Shown here piece by piece: positions 16,645-26,055 of a stretch of 33,692 nucleotides of DNA. Numbering within the stretch: the first letter of the stretch is position 1; each line of letters begins with the position of its first letter. Below the pieces are notes generated by a model. That model searched no databases. It had not been told where the DNA came from and worked only from the letters and a program-made list of their open reading frames with translations. This stretch comes from Qipengyuania sp. GTDB taxonomy: Bacteria > Pseudomonadota > Alphaproteobacteria > Sphingomonadales > Sphingomonadaceae. The stretch covers positions 1-33,692 of the forward strand of contig JAIETR010000019.1 in NCBI GenBank assembly GCA_019745075.1. The letters are read 5' to 3'. The position numbers were made by a program, and so were the translations under genes.

Positions 16645-17498
16645 TGGGCCGGTGGGAGGCCTGGATCGGGCGCGAGCAGCGCCAGGCCGACCGGCTCGAC
16701 CCGGCGCTGGCGGGCCGCTTTCTGGCGACTTTCGACCTTGCCTCGCCGGGCACCTCCGCCATGCCGCAGGGCATTCACTTTTGCCTCTGCACCCCCGAAG
16801 TGCCGACACGGCTGCTGGGCGACGATGGCCATCCGCACCGCCAGGAGAGCCGCGTCGGCTTCCTGCCCCCGGTGCCGCTGCCGCGGCGGATGTGGGCGGG
16901 CAGCAGCATCGCCTTCCACCGCCCGATCATGATCGGCGATGCGATCGAGCGGATCGGCCGCATCGCCGCGATCGCCGAGAAGGCGGGCGCGACCGGGTCG
17001 CTGATGTTCGTGGAGATCGACCATGCCATCCATGCGGGCGGCGCCTTGGCGGTCGAGGAGCGGCAGACGCTGGTCTATCGCGAAGCCGCCCCCTCCGGCG
17101 CGCCGCTGACGCCGCCCGAAGCGGGCGCGCGGCCCTTCGACGACGCCGGGTGGGACGACTATCGGGCGATCACCCCCGATGCGCGGCTGTTGTTCCGCTA
17201 CTCGGCGCTCACCTTCAACTCTCACCGCATCCATTACGATCTCCCCTATGCGCGGGACGAGGAACGCTATCGCGGGCTGGTGGTGCATGGGCCGTTGACC
17301 GCCAGCCTGCTGCTTCAACTGGCGGGCGCGCAGTTCGGCGACAACCGCCTGGCGCGCTTCTCCTTCCGCGGCGTCAGCCCGGCGATCTCGGGCGAGCCGC
17401 TGCACCTGGCGATGCGCGGCGCCGGCGACAGCCTGGAGCTGGCCGCCTTCGCGGGCGACGGGCGGCAAATCGTCAAGGCCGAGGCGGTGCTGGGGTGA
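16644..17498 (+). CDS. Hot-dog fold acyl-CoA hydratase/dehydratase (FAS1-like / HTD2 family)
   Basis: A 284-residue double hot-dog protein resembling MaoC-type and mesaconyl-C4-CoA or itaconyl-CoA hydratases. Evidence is the N-terminal half with RMWAGSSIAFHRPIMIGDAIERIGRI, a typical substrate-tunnel strand. The C-terminal half has FRYSALTFNSHRIHYDLPYA, where NSHRIHYD marks the hydratase active-site region, followed by YRGLVVHGPLTASLLLQL. The predicted reaction is reversible hydration of an enoyl-CoA. It is overlapped by the thiolase stop, so both act together. No 3-hydroxyacyl-CoA dehydrogenase follows in the window; the next gene, after 36 bases, is phenylalanine hydroxylase. Confidence 0.82.
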   Translation: MGRWEAWIGREQRQADRLDPALAGRFLATFDLASPGTSAMPQGIHFCLCTPEVPTRLLGDDGHPHRQESRVGFLPPVPLPRRMWAGSSIAFHRPIMIGDAIERIGRIAAIAEKAGATGSLMFVEIDHAIHAGGALAVEERQTLVYREAAPSGAPLTPPEAGARPFDDAGWDDYRAITPDARLLFRYSALTFNSHRIHYDLPYARDEERYRGLVVHGPLTASLLLQLAGAQFGDNRLARFSFRGVSPAISGEPLHLAMRGAGDSLELAAFAGDGRQIVKAEAVLG

Positions 17499-17499
17499 A

Positions 17500-17528
17500 T
17501 TGTAACCGCGCCGACAACAGGGTAGATT
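17500..17528 (+). promoter_or_regulatory. Probable promoter of phhA, leaderless start predicted
   Basis: TTGTAA (17500-17505) and TAGATT (17523-17528) are separated by 17 bases and each matches the sigma-70 consensus at 4 of 6 positions. The phhA ATG starts 7 bases after the -10 end, so the transcript would begin at the start codon. No Shine-Dalgarno sequence is visible. Confidence 0.55.
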
Positions 17529-17534
17529 GATCCG

Positions 17535-18473
17535 ATGGCCTCCCTCGCCGATCCCGCGACCGATTTTTCGCGCCTGCCCGAGCTGCCGGCCGAGGTCTTC
17601 ACCGCGCCGCTCAGGCGTCCCGCGCATGTCGGCGAGGACTGGCTCGAGCCCAGGCAGGCGGACTATACGAGCGACGATCACGCGATCTGGAACGATCTGT
17701 TCGCGCGCCAGATGGACGTGCTGCCCGGCCGCGCGGCGAGCGCCTTCATGGCCGGCCTGCAGAAGCTCAGCCTCAACCGCGGCGGCGTGCCCGAGTTCGG
17801 CAAGCTGAGCGAGGACTTGGGCAACCTCACCGGTTGGAGCGTGGTGCCGGTGCCCATGCTGATCCCCGACCACGTGTTCTTCTGGCACCTCGCCAACCGG
17901 CGATTTCCGGCGGGCAACTTCATCCGCACCCGCGAGACCTTCGATTATATCCAGGAGCCCGACGTCTTCCACGACGTGTTCGGTCATGTCCCGATGCTGA
18001 CCGACCCGGTCTATGCCGACTACATGCAGGAATACGGCCGCGCCGGGTGGAAGGCCATGCGCTTCAACCGGCTGAAGGCATTGGGCGCTCTCTACTGGTA
18101 CACGGTCGAGTTCGGGCTGATCCAGGAAGCCGACGGGGTCAAGGCCTATGGCGCGGGCATCCTCTCCGGCCCGACCGAGGTGGTCTATGCGACCGAGGCG
18201 AAAAGCCCCAACCGGATCATGCTCAACGTCGATCGGGTGATGCGCACCGACTATGTGATCGACGATCTCCAGCCGACCTACTTCGCGATCGAGAGCTTCG
18301 AGGATCTCTACCACCAGACGGTGGAGCGCGATTTCGAGCGGCTCTACCGCAGCCTGCCGCCGGCCTTTACCTACGCCAACAGCGCGGTGATCGATATCGA
18401 CGATGTGCTCAACCGCGGCACGCAGGAATATCTGCTGCGCGGCGGGCGGGGGAGCGGCGCGGCGCCGGTCTGA
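17535..18473 (+). CDS. phhA: Phenylalanine 4-monooxygenase
   Basis: A 312-residue monomeric enzyme of the bacterial aromatic amino acid hydroxylase family. It hydroxylates phenylalanine to tyrosine using tetrahydropterin, O2 and non-haem iron. The iron ligands H146 and H151 are in FHDVFGHVPML, and E192 in YWYTVEFGL completes the facial triad. FPAGNFIRTRETFDYIQEPD is also a family hallmark. It has no regulatory ACT domain, like other bacterial forms. The gene is separated from the acyl-CoA cluster by 36 bases that hold a plausible promoter, so it is probably its own unit. No pterin dehydratase (PhhB) gene is in the window. Confidence 0.96.
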   Translation: MASLADPATDFSRLPELPAEVFTAPLRRPAHVGEDWLEPRQADYTSDDHAIWNDLFARQMDVLPGRAASAFMAGLQKLSLNRGGVPEFGKLSEDLGNLTGWSVVPVPMLIPDHVFFWHLANRRFPAGNFIRTRETFDYIQEPDVFHDVFGHVPMLTDPVYADYMQEYGRAGWKAMRFNRLKALGALYWYTVEFGLIQEADGVKAYGAGILSGPTEVVYATEAKSPNRIMLNVDRVMRTDYVIDDLQPTYFAIESFEDLYHQTVERDFERLYRSLPPAFTYANSAVIDIDDVLNRGTQEYLLRGGRGSGAAPV

Positions 18474-18489
18474 CTGCCCCCAAGGAAAA

Positions 18490-18513
18490 CGGCCCCGGAT
18501 CGCTCCGGGGCCG
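18490..18513 (-). terminator. Terminator hairpin between phhA and the converging lipoprotein gene
   Basis: A perfect 10-bp stem (CGGCCCCGGA 18490-18499 with TCCGGGGCCG 18504-18513) has a 4-base loop. On the minus strand it is followed by TTTTCCTTG, so it best terminates the lipoprotein gene. It may also slow transcription from phhA, but there is no T run on that side. Confidence 0.75.
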
Positions 18514-18541
18514 CACATGTATTCTTGCGAGCGAAGCCGAA

Positions 18542-18820
18542 TTACATCGGGGTCGTGGTCGCGGTCGGTGTGGCGCCGGCGTCCATTGCCTCGCCCTGCT
18601 TTTCCATCGCGTCGGCCTTGGCTTCGCCCTTGTCGATCATTTTGTCCGCCTGCGCGTCCGTGATCTGACCGGCGGCCGCGGAGGCCTCGGCAGCGGCTTC
18701 CGTGGCCTCGGCCTTGGCTTCGCCGGCGTCTTCCATCGCGTTTTCCTTCGGGCCGTCGCAGGCGGCGAGGCCGAAGCTCAGCGCGGCGGCCAGCATCGAG
18801 GTCTTGAGTACGGTCTTCAT
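18542..18820 (-). CDS. Small alanine/glutamate-rich lipoprotein, hypothetical
   Basis: A 92-residue protein with lipobox LAAC (C21) after MKTVLKTSMLAAALSFG. The mature part is a repetitive Ala/Glu/Lys-rich sequence (EDAGEAKAEATEAAAEASAAAG... MIDKGEAKADAMEKQGEAMDAG), probably a long helix, ending in a Thr/Pro tail. It resembles the lipoprotein at 12259 in style, not clearly in alignable sequence. An AAGGGGAAA ribosome site precedes the ATG on the minus strand. It is followed by a strong terminator at 18490-18513. Function unknown; abundant small envelope lipoproteins of this type often act as spacers or structural components. Confidence 0.8.
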   Translation of the reverse strand: MKTVLKTSMLAAALSFGLAACDGPKENAMEDAGEAKAEATEAAAEASAAAGQITDAQADKMIDKGEAKADAMEKQGEAMDAGATPTATTTPM

Positions 18821-18879
18821 TCCATTTCCCCTTTTTAAAGAATGGACGGGCGCGGTGGTGCCGCTGGCCCGCCGGGTTG

Positions 18880-19221
18880 TCAAACGCTTCCGGCTTTTGT
18901 GCCCAGTCGCGTCACCACCGCCGCGTTGATGGCGACGATCGCCAGGATTGCGCCGGCCACGCCCCACAGGAGTTGCTCGGCGCTGACGCCGATAGCGAGC
19001 GGGACATCGCCCGCCAGCACCGCCGCTGCGACCGAGCCGACCGTGCCGGCCAGCACACAGATCGCCGCGCCGACGCGGTCGTCACGCTCGACGACGATTG
19101 CGGCCAGCCATCCGAGAATGGCGCCGACCACGATCACGATCACAATCCCATTGGTCTTCGGCCCGGAAAGCTGCTTTGCGTTAAGCCCCAAAGCGCTCGC
19201 GCGGGCTTTGGTTCCGGCCAT
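18880..19221 (-). CDS. Small membrane protein, GlsB/YeaQ/YmgE-like
   Basis: A 113-residue protein with three hydrophobic segments (about residues 24-44, 52-72 and 84-105) joined by short polar loops. GIVIVIVVGAILGWLAAIVV and the glycine-spaced later segments resemble the GlsB/YeaQ/YmgE (transglycosylase-associated) family, though it is longer than the usual 80-90 residues. The start is uncertain: ATG at 19221 is chosen, but an in-frame ATG at 19248 directly abuts the uppP stop. It lies downstream of uppP on the same strand and is probably co-transcribed. Its biochemical function is unknown; relatives are stress-linked. Confidence 0.62.
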   Translation of the reverse strand: MAGTKARASALGLNAKQLSGPKTNGIVIVIVVGAILGWLAAIVVERDDRVGAAICVLAGTVGSVAAAVLAGDVPLAIGVSAEQLLWGVAGAILAIVAINAAVVTRLGTKAGSV

Positions 19222-19248
19222 ATGTCGAAAATGTGGCGAACGCCCCAA

Positions 19249-20061
19249 TCAGCGGCTCGCGAGCCACACCACTGCCGCCGCGCCCGCCACGATCCGGTAC
19301 CAGGCAAAGGGCGCGAAGCCGTGGCGGCTGACATAGGCGACGAAGGCGCGGATCACGATCAGCGCGACGACGAAGCTGACCGCGAAGCCGATCGCCACCT
19401 CGCCCCAGCCGACGCTGCCCGAACCGCTCGTCAGCTCGTCGGACTTGGTCGCCAGCTCGAGCGTGGTGGCGCCCAGCATCGTGGGCACGGCGAGGAAGAA
19501 GGAAAATTCCGCGGCGGTCTTGCGGTTCACGCCCATCGCCAGCGCGCCCATGATGGTCGCGCCCGAACGGCTGACGCCGGGGATCATCGACAGGCATTGG
19601 GCGAGGCCCACGCCGACGACCTGCTTCAGCGGCAGATCGGCCACGCCATCCTCGCCGTCGGGCTTGGCGACCTTCTCGATCGCCAGGATCGCCACGCCGC
19701 CCGCGATCAGCGCCCAGCCGACGACTTCGGGGCTGCCGAGCAGGATGTCGATATAGTCCTTGAGCGCCAGACCCAGCACCGCCGAGGGTAGGAAGGCGAC
19801 CAGGATGTTGCGCGCGAAGCGCACCCCCCGCGGCTTCCAGCCGAGCAGATCGAGCAGCGCCTGCCAGAAAGTGCCCCAGTACTGATAGACCACCGCCAGG
19901 ATCGCACCCAGCTGGATGACGACATTGAACAGCGCCCATTGCGCCGCGTCGTAACCGAACAGCTCGGTGGCGAGGATCAGGTGCCCGGTCGAGGATACGG
20001 GGATGAATTCGGTCACCCCCTCGACGATGCCGAGCAGGATGGCGGTGAGGGTCTCGTTCAT
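19249..20061 (-). CDS. uppP: Undecaprenyl-diphosphatase UppP (BacA)
   Basis: A 270-residue polytopic membrane enzyme that dephosphorylates undecaprenyl diphosphate to recycle the lipid carrier of peptidoglycan synthesis; overexpression of the family gives bacitracin resistance. The two BacA/UppP signatures are present: EGVTEFIPVSSTGHLIL near residue 14 and LSMIPGVSRSGATIMGAL near 155-170, with FFLAVPTMLGA following. About seven to eight hydrophobic segments are visible. The start ATG at 20061 gives the standard N-terminus MNETLTAILLGIVEG. It lies 75 bases after the M13 peptidase gene, with a possible terminator in between, and leads the small membrane protein gene. Confidence 0.96.
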   Translation of the reverse strand: MNETLTAILLGIVEGVTEFIPVSSTGHLILATELFGYDAAQWALFNVVIQLGAILAVVYQYWGTFWQALLDLLGWKPRGVRFARNILVAFLPSAVLGLALKDYIDILLGSPEVVGWALIAGGVAILAIEKVAKPDGEDGVADLPLKQVVGVGLAQCLSMIPGVSRSGATIMGALAMGVNRKTAAEFSFFLAVPTMLGATTLELATKSDELTSGSGSVGWGEVAIGFAVSFVVALIVIRAFVAYVSRHGFAPFAWYRIVAGAAAVVWLASR

Positions 20062-20080
20062 GCGCGCGCCCAAGACGGAA

Positions 20081-20113
20081 GGGGGCGCCAAGTCAAGCCG
20101 ACCTGACGCCCCC
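20081..20113 (-). terminator. Possible terminator after the M13 peptidase gene
   Basis: GGGGGCG (20081-20087) pairs perfectly with CGCCCCC (20107-20113), and TCA/TGA bases inside extend the stem after small bulges. On the minus strand it is followed by TTCCGTCTTG, a weak T-rich tail. It lies in the 75-base gap between the M13 gene and uppP. Confidence 0.4.
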
Positions 20114-20136
20114 GATACCGTTTGGGAAGGCCCGGC

Positions 20137-22266
20137 CTACCAGATGACGACGCGCTGTTCCGGCGGCAGATAGAGCGCGTCGCCCGGGGTCACGTTGAAG
20201 GCCTTGTACCAGGCATCCATCTGGCGGACGACGCCGTTGACGCGGTACTCCTCGGGGCTGTGGCTGTCGGTGCGCAGCCGCTGGCGGGCGGACGCCTCGC
20301 GCTGCTGCGAGCGCCACACCTGCGCCCAGGCAAGGAAGAAGCGCTGGTCGCCGGTGAGCCCGTCGATCGCCTTGTCCGGCTTGCCGTTCAGCGACAGCTT
20401 GTAGGCGCGGTAGGCGAGGTTGAGCCCGCCCACGTCGCCGATGTTCTCGCCCAGCGTGAGCCGCCCGTTGACGCAGGTCTTGCCGTCGTCGAGCGGGCAG
20501 AAGGCCGCGTACTGCCCGACCAGCGCGTCGCCCTTCTTGTCGAAGGCGGCGCGGTCGGCGTCGGTCCACCAGTTGCGCAGCATGCCGGTGCCGTCGGACT
20601 TGGAGCCCTGGTCGTCGAAGCCGTGGCCCATCTCATGCCCGATCACCGCGCCGATGCCGCCATAGTTGACCGCCGCATCCGCCGTCAGGCCGTAGAAGGG
20701 CTGCTGGAGGATGCCCGCGGGGAACACGATCTCGTTCTTGGTGGGGTTGTAATAGGCGTTCACCGTCTGCGGCAGCATGCCCCATTCGGTGCGGTCGATC
20801 GGCCCCCCGAGTTTGCCGAGTTCGTAGGCGGTCTCCCAGCGCGCTGCCGCCATGCGATTGCCGAGCGGGGCGCCCGGCGCGATGCGAAGACCCTCGTAAA
20901 CCTCGAGATTGTCGCGATAGCCGATCTTGGGATCGAACGCATCGAGCTTGGCCAGCGCTTCCTTCTTGGTGGCCGCGCTCATCCAGGAATTGGCCTGGAT
21001 GCTGATCGCCATCGCCCTGCGCAGATTGACGACCAGCGCGTCCATCGCCGCCTTGCTCGCGGGCGGGAAATAGCGTGCGACATAGGCGGCGCCGACACGC
21101 TCGCCGATCAAGCCTTCGGTCTCGGCAATGGCGCGCTTCCACCGCGGCCGTTGCTCGGGCGTCCCGCTGAGCACGGTGCCGTAGAATGCGAAGTTCGCCT
21201 GGTCGATCGCGCTCGGCAGCACCGGGGCATTACCGGACAGGAAGCTCTTGACCGTCCAGGCCTGCAACACCTCGATCGGAGTGGCGCGCACCAGCGCCAG
21301 CATCGCCGGCGTGCCGCCGCCGATCTTCGCGAGCGTCGCCGCGTCCAGCTTCAGCTCGGCAGCTCGCGCCGCGGTCGGTTTCAGATCGCCCACGATGAAG
21401 CGGTCGGTCTTGCCGAAGCCCATCGCCGCCAGCATCTCCGCGACCGGGAAAGCGGGATCGAGCGCGGCCAGCTGCGCGGGGGTCAGCGCGTTGTAGGTCA
21501 GATCGCGGTTGCGCCGGGTCGCGCGGTCCCAGCTCACGGTGCGGGCGATCCGGTCCTCGAAGGCATAGACCTTCCCCGCCATGCCGGCCGCATCCGCATA
21601 GCCCGCCTGGCCCAGCAGGAAGGTCAGATAGTCCTTGTACTTGCCCTGGATCTCCACGTCCTTGGGCGCGCTGTTGAGGTAATAGTCGCGGTCTGGCAGC
21701 CCCAGTCCGCCGGAGCCGACATAGACCGAATAGCGGGTCGGCTCCTTGGCATCGACGTTTACGAAGCCGCCGACGGGCGAGGGGATGCCGGGCTCGCCCC
21801 ACAGCCGCGCCAGCGCGCCCAGCGTCGCCGCACCCTTGATCCGGGCGAGATAGGGCTGCGCGGGAGCCAGGCCCGCCGCGTCGATGGCGGCGGTGTCGAA
21901 GAAGGCGCGATAGGCGCCGACGATCCGCGCCTCGTCGTCGGTCAGCGTCGCGGGGTCCTTCGCGACGAGCTCGTCGACCAGCTTCTTCACGTCGGCGGTC
22001 GATTTTTCGGCCAGCAGGTTGAAGGCGCCGAAGCGGCTGAACTCGGCCGGCAGCGGGTTCGCCTCGAGCCAGCTCTTGTTGGCAAATGCGAAGAAGTCGT
22101 CGCCGGGATCGACCGTCTTGTCGAGCGCCGCCGGATCGAAGCCCCAGGTGCCGAAGTTCATGGTCGGGAGCCGGGCCGGAGCCGCGGCCGGCGGGGCTTG
22201 CTGGGCCGCGGCGGGAGCGGCGACGACGAGCGCGGCGGCGCCGGCGGCAAGGGCGAGTCTGATCAC
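20137..22266 (-). CDS. M13 family zinc metallopeptidase (neprilysin-like), exported
   Basis: A 709-residue endopeptidase of the neprilysin/PepO family, which cleaves oligopeptides. The zinc motif is HEMGH at residues 544-548 in GAVIGHEMGHGFDDQGSKSDG; the third ligand lies in LGENIGDVGGL downstream. NAYYNPTKNEIVFPAGILQQPFY is the family strand preceding the active site. A signal peptide (about residues 1-22, AAPAAAQQ) and a proline/alanine linker suggest periplasmic location. Translation probably begins at a GTG (22266), since no in-frame ATG lies nearby; GGAGAG lies about 10 bases upstream. The upstream region contains direct and inverted repeats. The C-terminus ends RVVIW, consistent with the family's usual CxVW-like end. 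Confidence 0.94.
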   Translation of the reverse strand: MIRLALAAGAAALVVAAPAAAQQAPPAAAPARLPTMNFGTWGFDPAALDKTVDPGDDFFAFANKSWLEANPLPAEFSRFGAFNLLAEKSTADVKKLVDELVAKDPATLTDDEARIVGAYRAFFDTAAIDAAGLAPAQPYLARIKGAATLGALARLWGEPGIPSPVGGFVNVDAKEPTRYSVYVGSGGLGLPDRDYYLNSAPKDVEIQGKYKDYLTFLLGQAGYADAAGMAGKVYAFEDRIARTVSWDRATRRNRDLTYNALTPAQLAALDPAFPVAEMLAAMGFGKTDRFIVGDLKPTAARAAELKLDAATLAKIGGGTPAMLALVRATPIEVLQAWTVKSFLSGNAPVLPSAIDQANFAFYGTVLSGTPEQRPRWKRAIAETEGLIGERVGAAYVARYFPPASKAAMDALVVNLRRAMAISIQANSWMSAATKKEALAKLDAFDPKIGYRDNLEVYEGLRIAPGAPLGNRMAAARWETAYELGKLGGPIDRTEWGMLPQTVNAYYNPTKNEIVFPAGILQQPFYGLTADAAVNYGGIGAVIGHEMGHGFDDQGSKSDGTGMLRNWWTDADRAAFDKKGDALVGQYAAFCPLDDGKTCVNGRLTLGENIGDVGGLNLAYRAYKLSLNGKPDKAIDGLTGDQRFFLAWAQVWRSQQREASARQRLRTDSHSPEEYRVNGVVRQMDAWYKAFNVTPGDALYLPPEQRVVIW

Positions 22267-22315
22267 GATGATGGTCTCTCCGAAAGGGACTTGGTTTGCG
22301 CGGGATCTGCGAAGT

Positions 22316-22460
22316 GGTTGTTTTTGCTAGGAACTGGGCTCAAAGGCGACACGAAGGCGACACCCGAACAGTGAATTGCCTCCAATCCGCCAGCTGCGGC
22401 ATCCACCGGGCAACAGAGGGTTTGGAACCACAATGGCACATCGCGTTGAAAAAAACAACC
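22316..22460. repeat. 145-bp segment bounded by a 10-bp perfect inverted repeat
   Basis: GGTTGTTTTT (22316-22325) recurs exactly as its complement AAAAACAACC (22451-22460). Both are AT-rich patches in very GC-rich DNA. Inside are two direct copies of AAGGCGACAC (22343-22352 and 22354-22363), 11 bases apart. No target-site duplication is obvious and no ORF lies inside. It may be a miniature element remnant or a regulatory region of the M13 gene. Confidence 0.35.
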
Positions 22461-22461
22461 A

Positions 22462-22478
22462 GAATCATGAAGTGATTC
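22462..22478. promoter_or_regulatory. Short inverted repeat containing two GANTC sites
   Basis: GAATCA (22462-22467) and TGATTC (22473-22478) form a perfect inverted repeat around TGAAG. Each arm holds a GANTC sequence, the target of CcrM-type methylation in alphaproteobacteria. It lies in the gap between the ABC exporter's 3' end and the M13 gene. Confidence 0.35.
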
Positions 22479-22561
22479 GCTGGCTATGGCGCGCAGCCTA
22501 GCCGATCGTCACCGCCGCGCGATGTCGTTCGTCGGCGTGGCAATGGCGTCGGTCGAAGCGT

Positions 22562-24403
<1,842 letters not shown>

Positions 24404-24463
24404 GCGTGCGAAGTAGGGACGCGGGCCGGATAAATCCACAGCATGCGTACCCGAATTGCAGTA

Positions 24464-24478
24464 TTGTGCGTTGCACAA
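24464..24478. promoter_or_regulatory. Perfect inverted repeat, operator candidate for phaZ and the ABC exporter
   Basis: TTGTGC (24464-24469), GTT, then GCACAA (24473-24478) form a perfect 6+6 dyad between two divergent genes: 61 bases upstream of the ABC exporter's ATG and 69 upstream of the phaZ TTG. The core TGC-N3-GCA matches the CTGC-N3-GCAG type of site reported for the PHB regulator PhaR, as I recall it. This is an inference about the binder. Confidence 0.5.
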
Positions 24479-24546
24479 ACAAGTCGGACGCGCCACATTC
24501 CAGCGGCAGAACCGGCCCAGATGACGGGCGCCGCAGGGGTAACCTA

Positions 24547-25794
24547 TTGCTTTACAACGCGCACGAGCTTCAGCGCAGCTGGCTCAACATCGCCAGCGCC
24601 TGGGCTTCGATCGGGGCGGAAATGCTCTCCAACCCCGTCCTTCCCCTGAATTACATGGGGGGCTACCTGGGCCTGGGCCCGATGGCGGCCAGCGCGCTCG
24701 AGGTGTTCGCCCATGCCACGGCGCCGCGCGGCAAGCCCGAATTCGGCATCGAGAGTGTCTCGGTCGCCGGCGCGGCCTATCCCGTTACCGAGGCGATCGT
24801 GCTCAACCGGCCGTTCGGCGATTTGCGGCGGTTCAGCCATGACGGCCTCGGCGAGGATGCGCCGCGGCTGCTGATCGTCGCGCCGATGAGCGGGCATTAC
24901 GCCACGCTGCTGCGCGGCACGGTCGCGCGGATGCTCGAAAGCTGCGAGGTCTACATCACCGACTGGGCCGACGCCCGCGACGTGTCGCTGTCGGAAGGAC
25001 GCTTCGACCTCGACGACTACATCGACTATGTCGTCGCCTTCCTCGAGCACATCGCCGCCAGGAACGCGGCGGGCGGCGTGCACGCGATGGCGGTGTGCCA
25101 GCCCTCGGTCCCGGTGTTCGCGGCGACAGCGCTGCTCAATATGCACGACAGCCCGGCCGCGCCGCGCACGCTGACGATGATGGGCGGGCCGATCGATACG
25201 CGCGAATCGCCGACCACGGTCAACGATCTGGCGATGGAGCGCCCGATCGAATGGTTCCGCCAGAGCGTGATCGCCACCGTTCCGCTGCAATATCGCGGCG
25301 CCGGGCGGCGGGTCTATCCGGGCTTCCTGCAACTCGCCGGTTTCATGTCGATGAACCTGGGCAACCATTTGATGAGCCATTGGGAGATGTTCAAGCACCT
25401 CACCATCGGCGACCAGGAAGGCGCGCGCGGGACCAAGGCGTTCTACGAGGAATACCGCAGCGTCTGCGACATGACCGCCGAGTTCTACCTCCAGACCGTG
25501 GAGGAGGTGTTCCAGAAGCACTCGTTGCCGAACGGAACTTTCCGCCATCGCGGCGAGGCGATCGACCTGGCCCGGATCGAGGACACCGCGCTGCTGGCGA
25601 TCGAGGGCGAGCGCGACGATATCTCGGGCCTCGGCCAGACCAGGGCCGCGCTCGAGCTGGCGACGGGTCTGGCGGCGAGGAAGAAGCGCTATCTGCTGGC
25701 CGAGGGGGCAGGGCATTACGGCATCTTCAACGGCAGCCGCTGGCGCGAGAAGATCGCCCCGGCGGTCGAGGACTGGATCGCCGCCAACCGCTGA
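24547..25794 (+). CDS. phaZ: Intracellular polyhydroxybutyrate depolymerase, TTG start
   Basis: A 415-residue enzyme that mobilises intracellular PHB granules. The opening LYNAHELQRSWLNIASAW is the canonical N-terminus of PhaZ. C184 in MAVCQPSVPVFAA is the expected nucleophile (close to C183 of Ralstonia eutropha PhaZ1). GGPIDTRESPTTVNDLA, RRVYPGFLQLAGFMSMNLGNH and EGAGHYGIFNGSRWREKI complete the family pattern. The start is taken as TTG at 24547 because AGGGG lies 7 bases upstream and the N-terminus then fits homologues. An ATG at 24406 in the same frame would run through the operator region. PHB synthase and phasin genes are not in this window. Confidence 0.93.
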   Translation: MLYNAHELQRSWLNIASAWASIGAEMLSNPVLPLNYMGGYLGLGPMAASALEVFAHATAPRGKPEFGIESVSVAGAAYPVTEAIVLNRPFGDLRRFSHDGLGEDAPRLLIVAPMSGHYATLLRGTVARMLESCEVYITDWADARDVSLSEGRFDLDDYIDYVVAFLEHIAARNAAGGVHAMAVCQPSVPVFAATALLNMHDSPAAPRTLTMMGGPIDTRESPTTVNDLAMERPIEWFRQSVIATVPLQYRGAGRRVYPGFLQLAGFMSMNLGNHLMSHWEMFKHLTIGDQEGARGTKAFYEEYRSVCDMTAEFYLQTVEEVFQKHSLPNGTFRHRGEAIDLARIEDTALLAIEGERDDISGLGQTRAALELATGLAARKKRYLLAEGAGHYGIFNGSRWREKIAPAVEDWIAANR

Positions 25795-26009
25795 GGGTCG
25801 GCCTCGGGATTCACGCCAGGCGACAGTCGGCGCGGCGCACGAAGGACCAGGATCGGCAGGCCGATCGCGTGACGCGCCGCACCGCCGCGCGCGTTCCCGC
25901 GCTCCTTCACCTGTTGGTAACGACGCGGGGAAACGAGCCGGCAACCGCGCCCCGTAAGCGGCTCATAAAGGTTTAGGCGCTAGGTTAATCCGGTAGTGAG
26001 GAATTGTCC

Positions 26010-26035
26010 GGATGTCGCGAGCGGGTCGCGCATCC
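26010..26035 (+). promoter_or_regulatory. Leader hairpin upstream of the hypothetical gene at 26056
   Basis: GGATG-T-CGCGA (26010-26020) pairs with TCGCG-CATCC (26026-26035): 10 pairs with a single bulged T and a 5-base loop, ending 20 bases before the start codon. It could be a 5' UTR structure. The rest of the 261-base gap after phaZ shows only a GATCGG/CCGATC hairpin (25851-25866) and no ORF. Confidence 0.35.
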
Positions 26036-26055
26036 CAAGCGAATGGGGATTGAGG

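Noticed and set aside
22424..22447. GGAAC ... CGTT pair resembling an EcfG general-stress promoter
   Set aside because: The spacer is 15 bases, shorter than the usual 16-17, and it points along the plus strand where no gene follows before 24547.
24406..24546. ATG at 24406 as the phaZ start
   Set aside because: It would add 47 residues unlike any PhaZ N-terminus and place the inverted repeat inside the coding region; the TTG has a good ribosome site.
25973..25988. TTAG/TTAA pair before the gene at 26056 as a CtrA site
   Set aside because: The spacing is 8 bases rather than 7, and TTTA gives 9, so it does not fit the motif.
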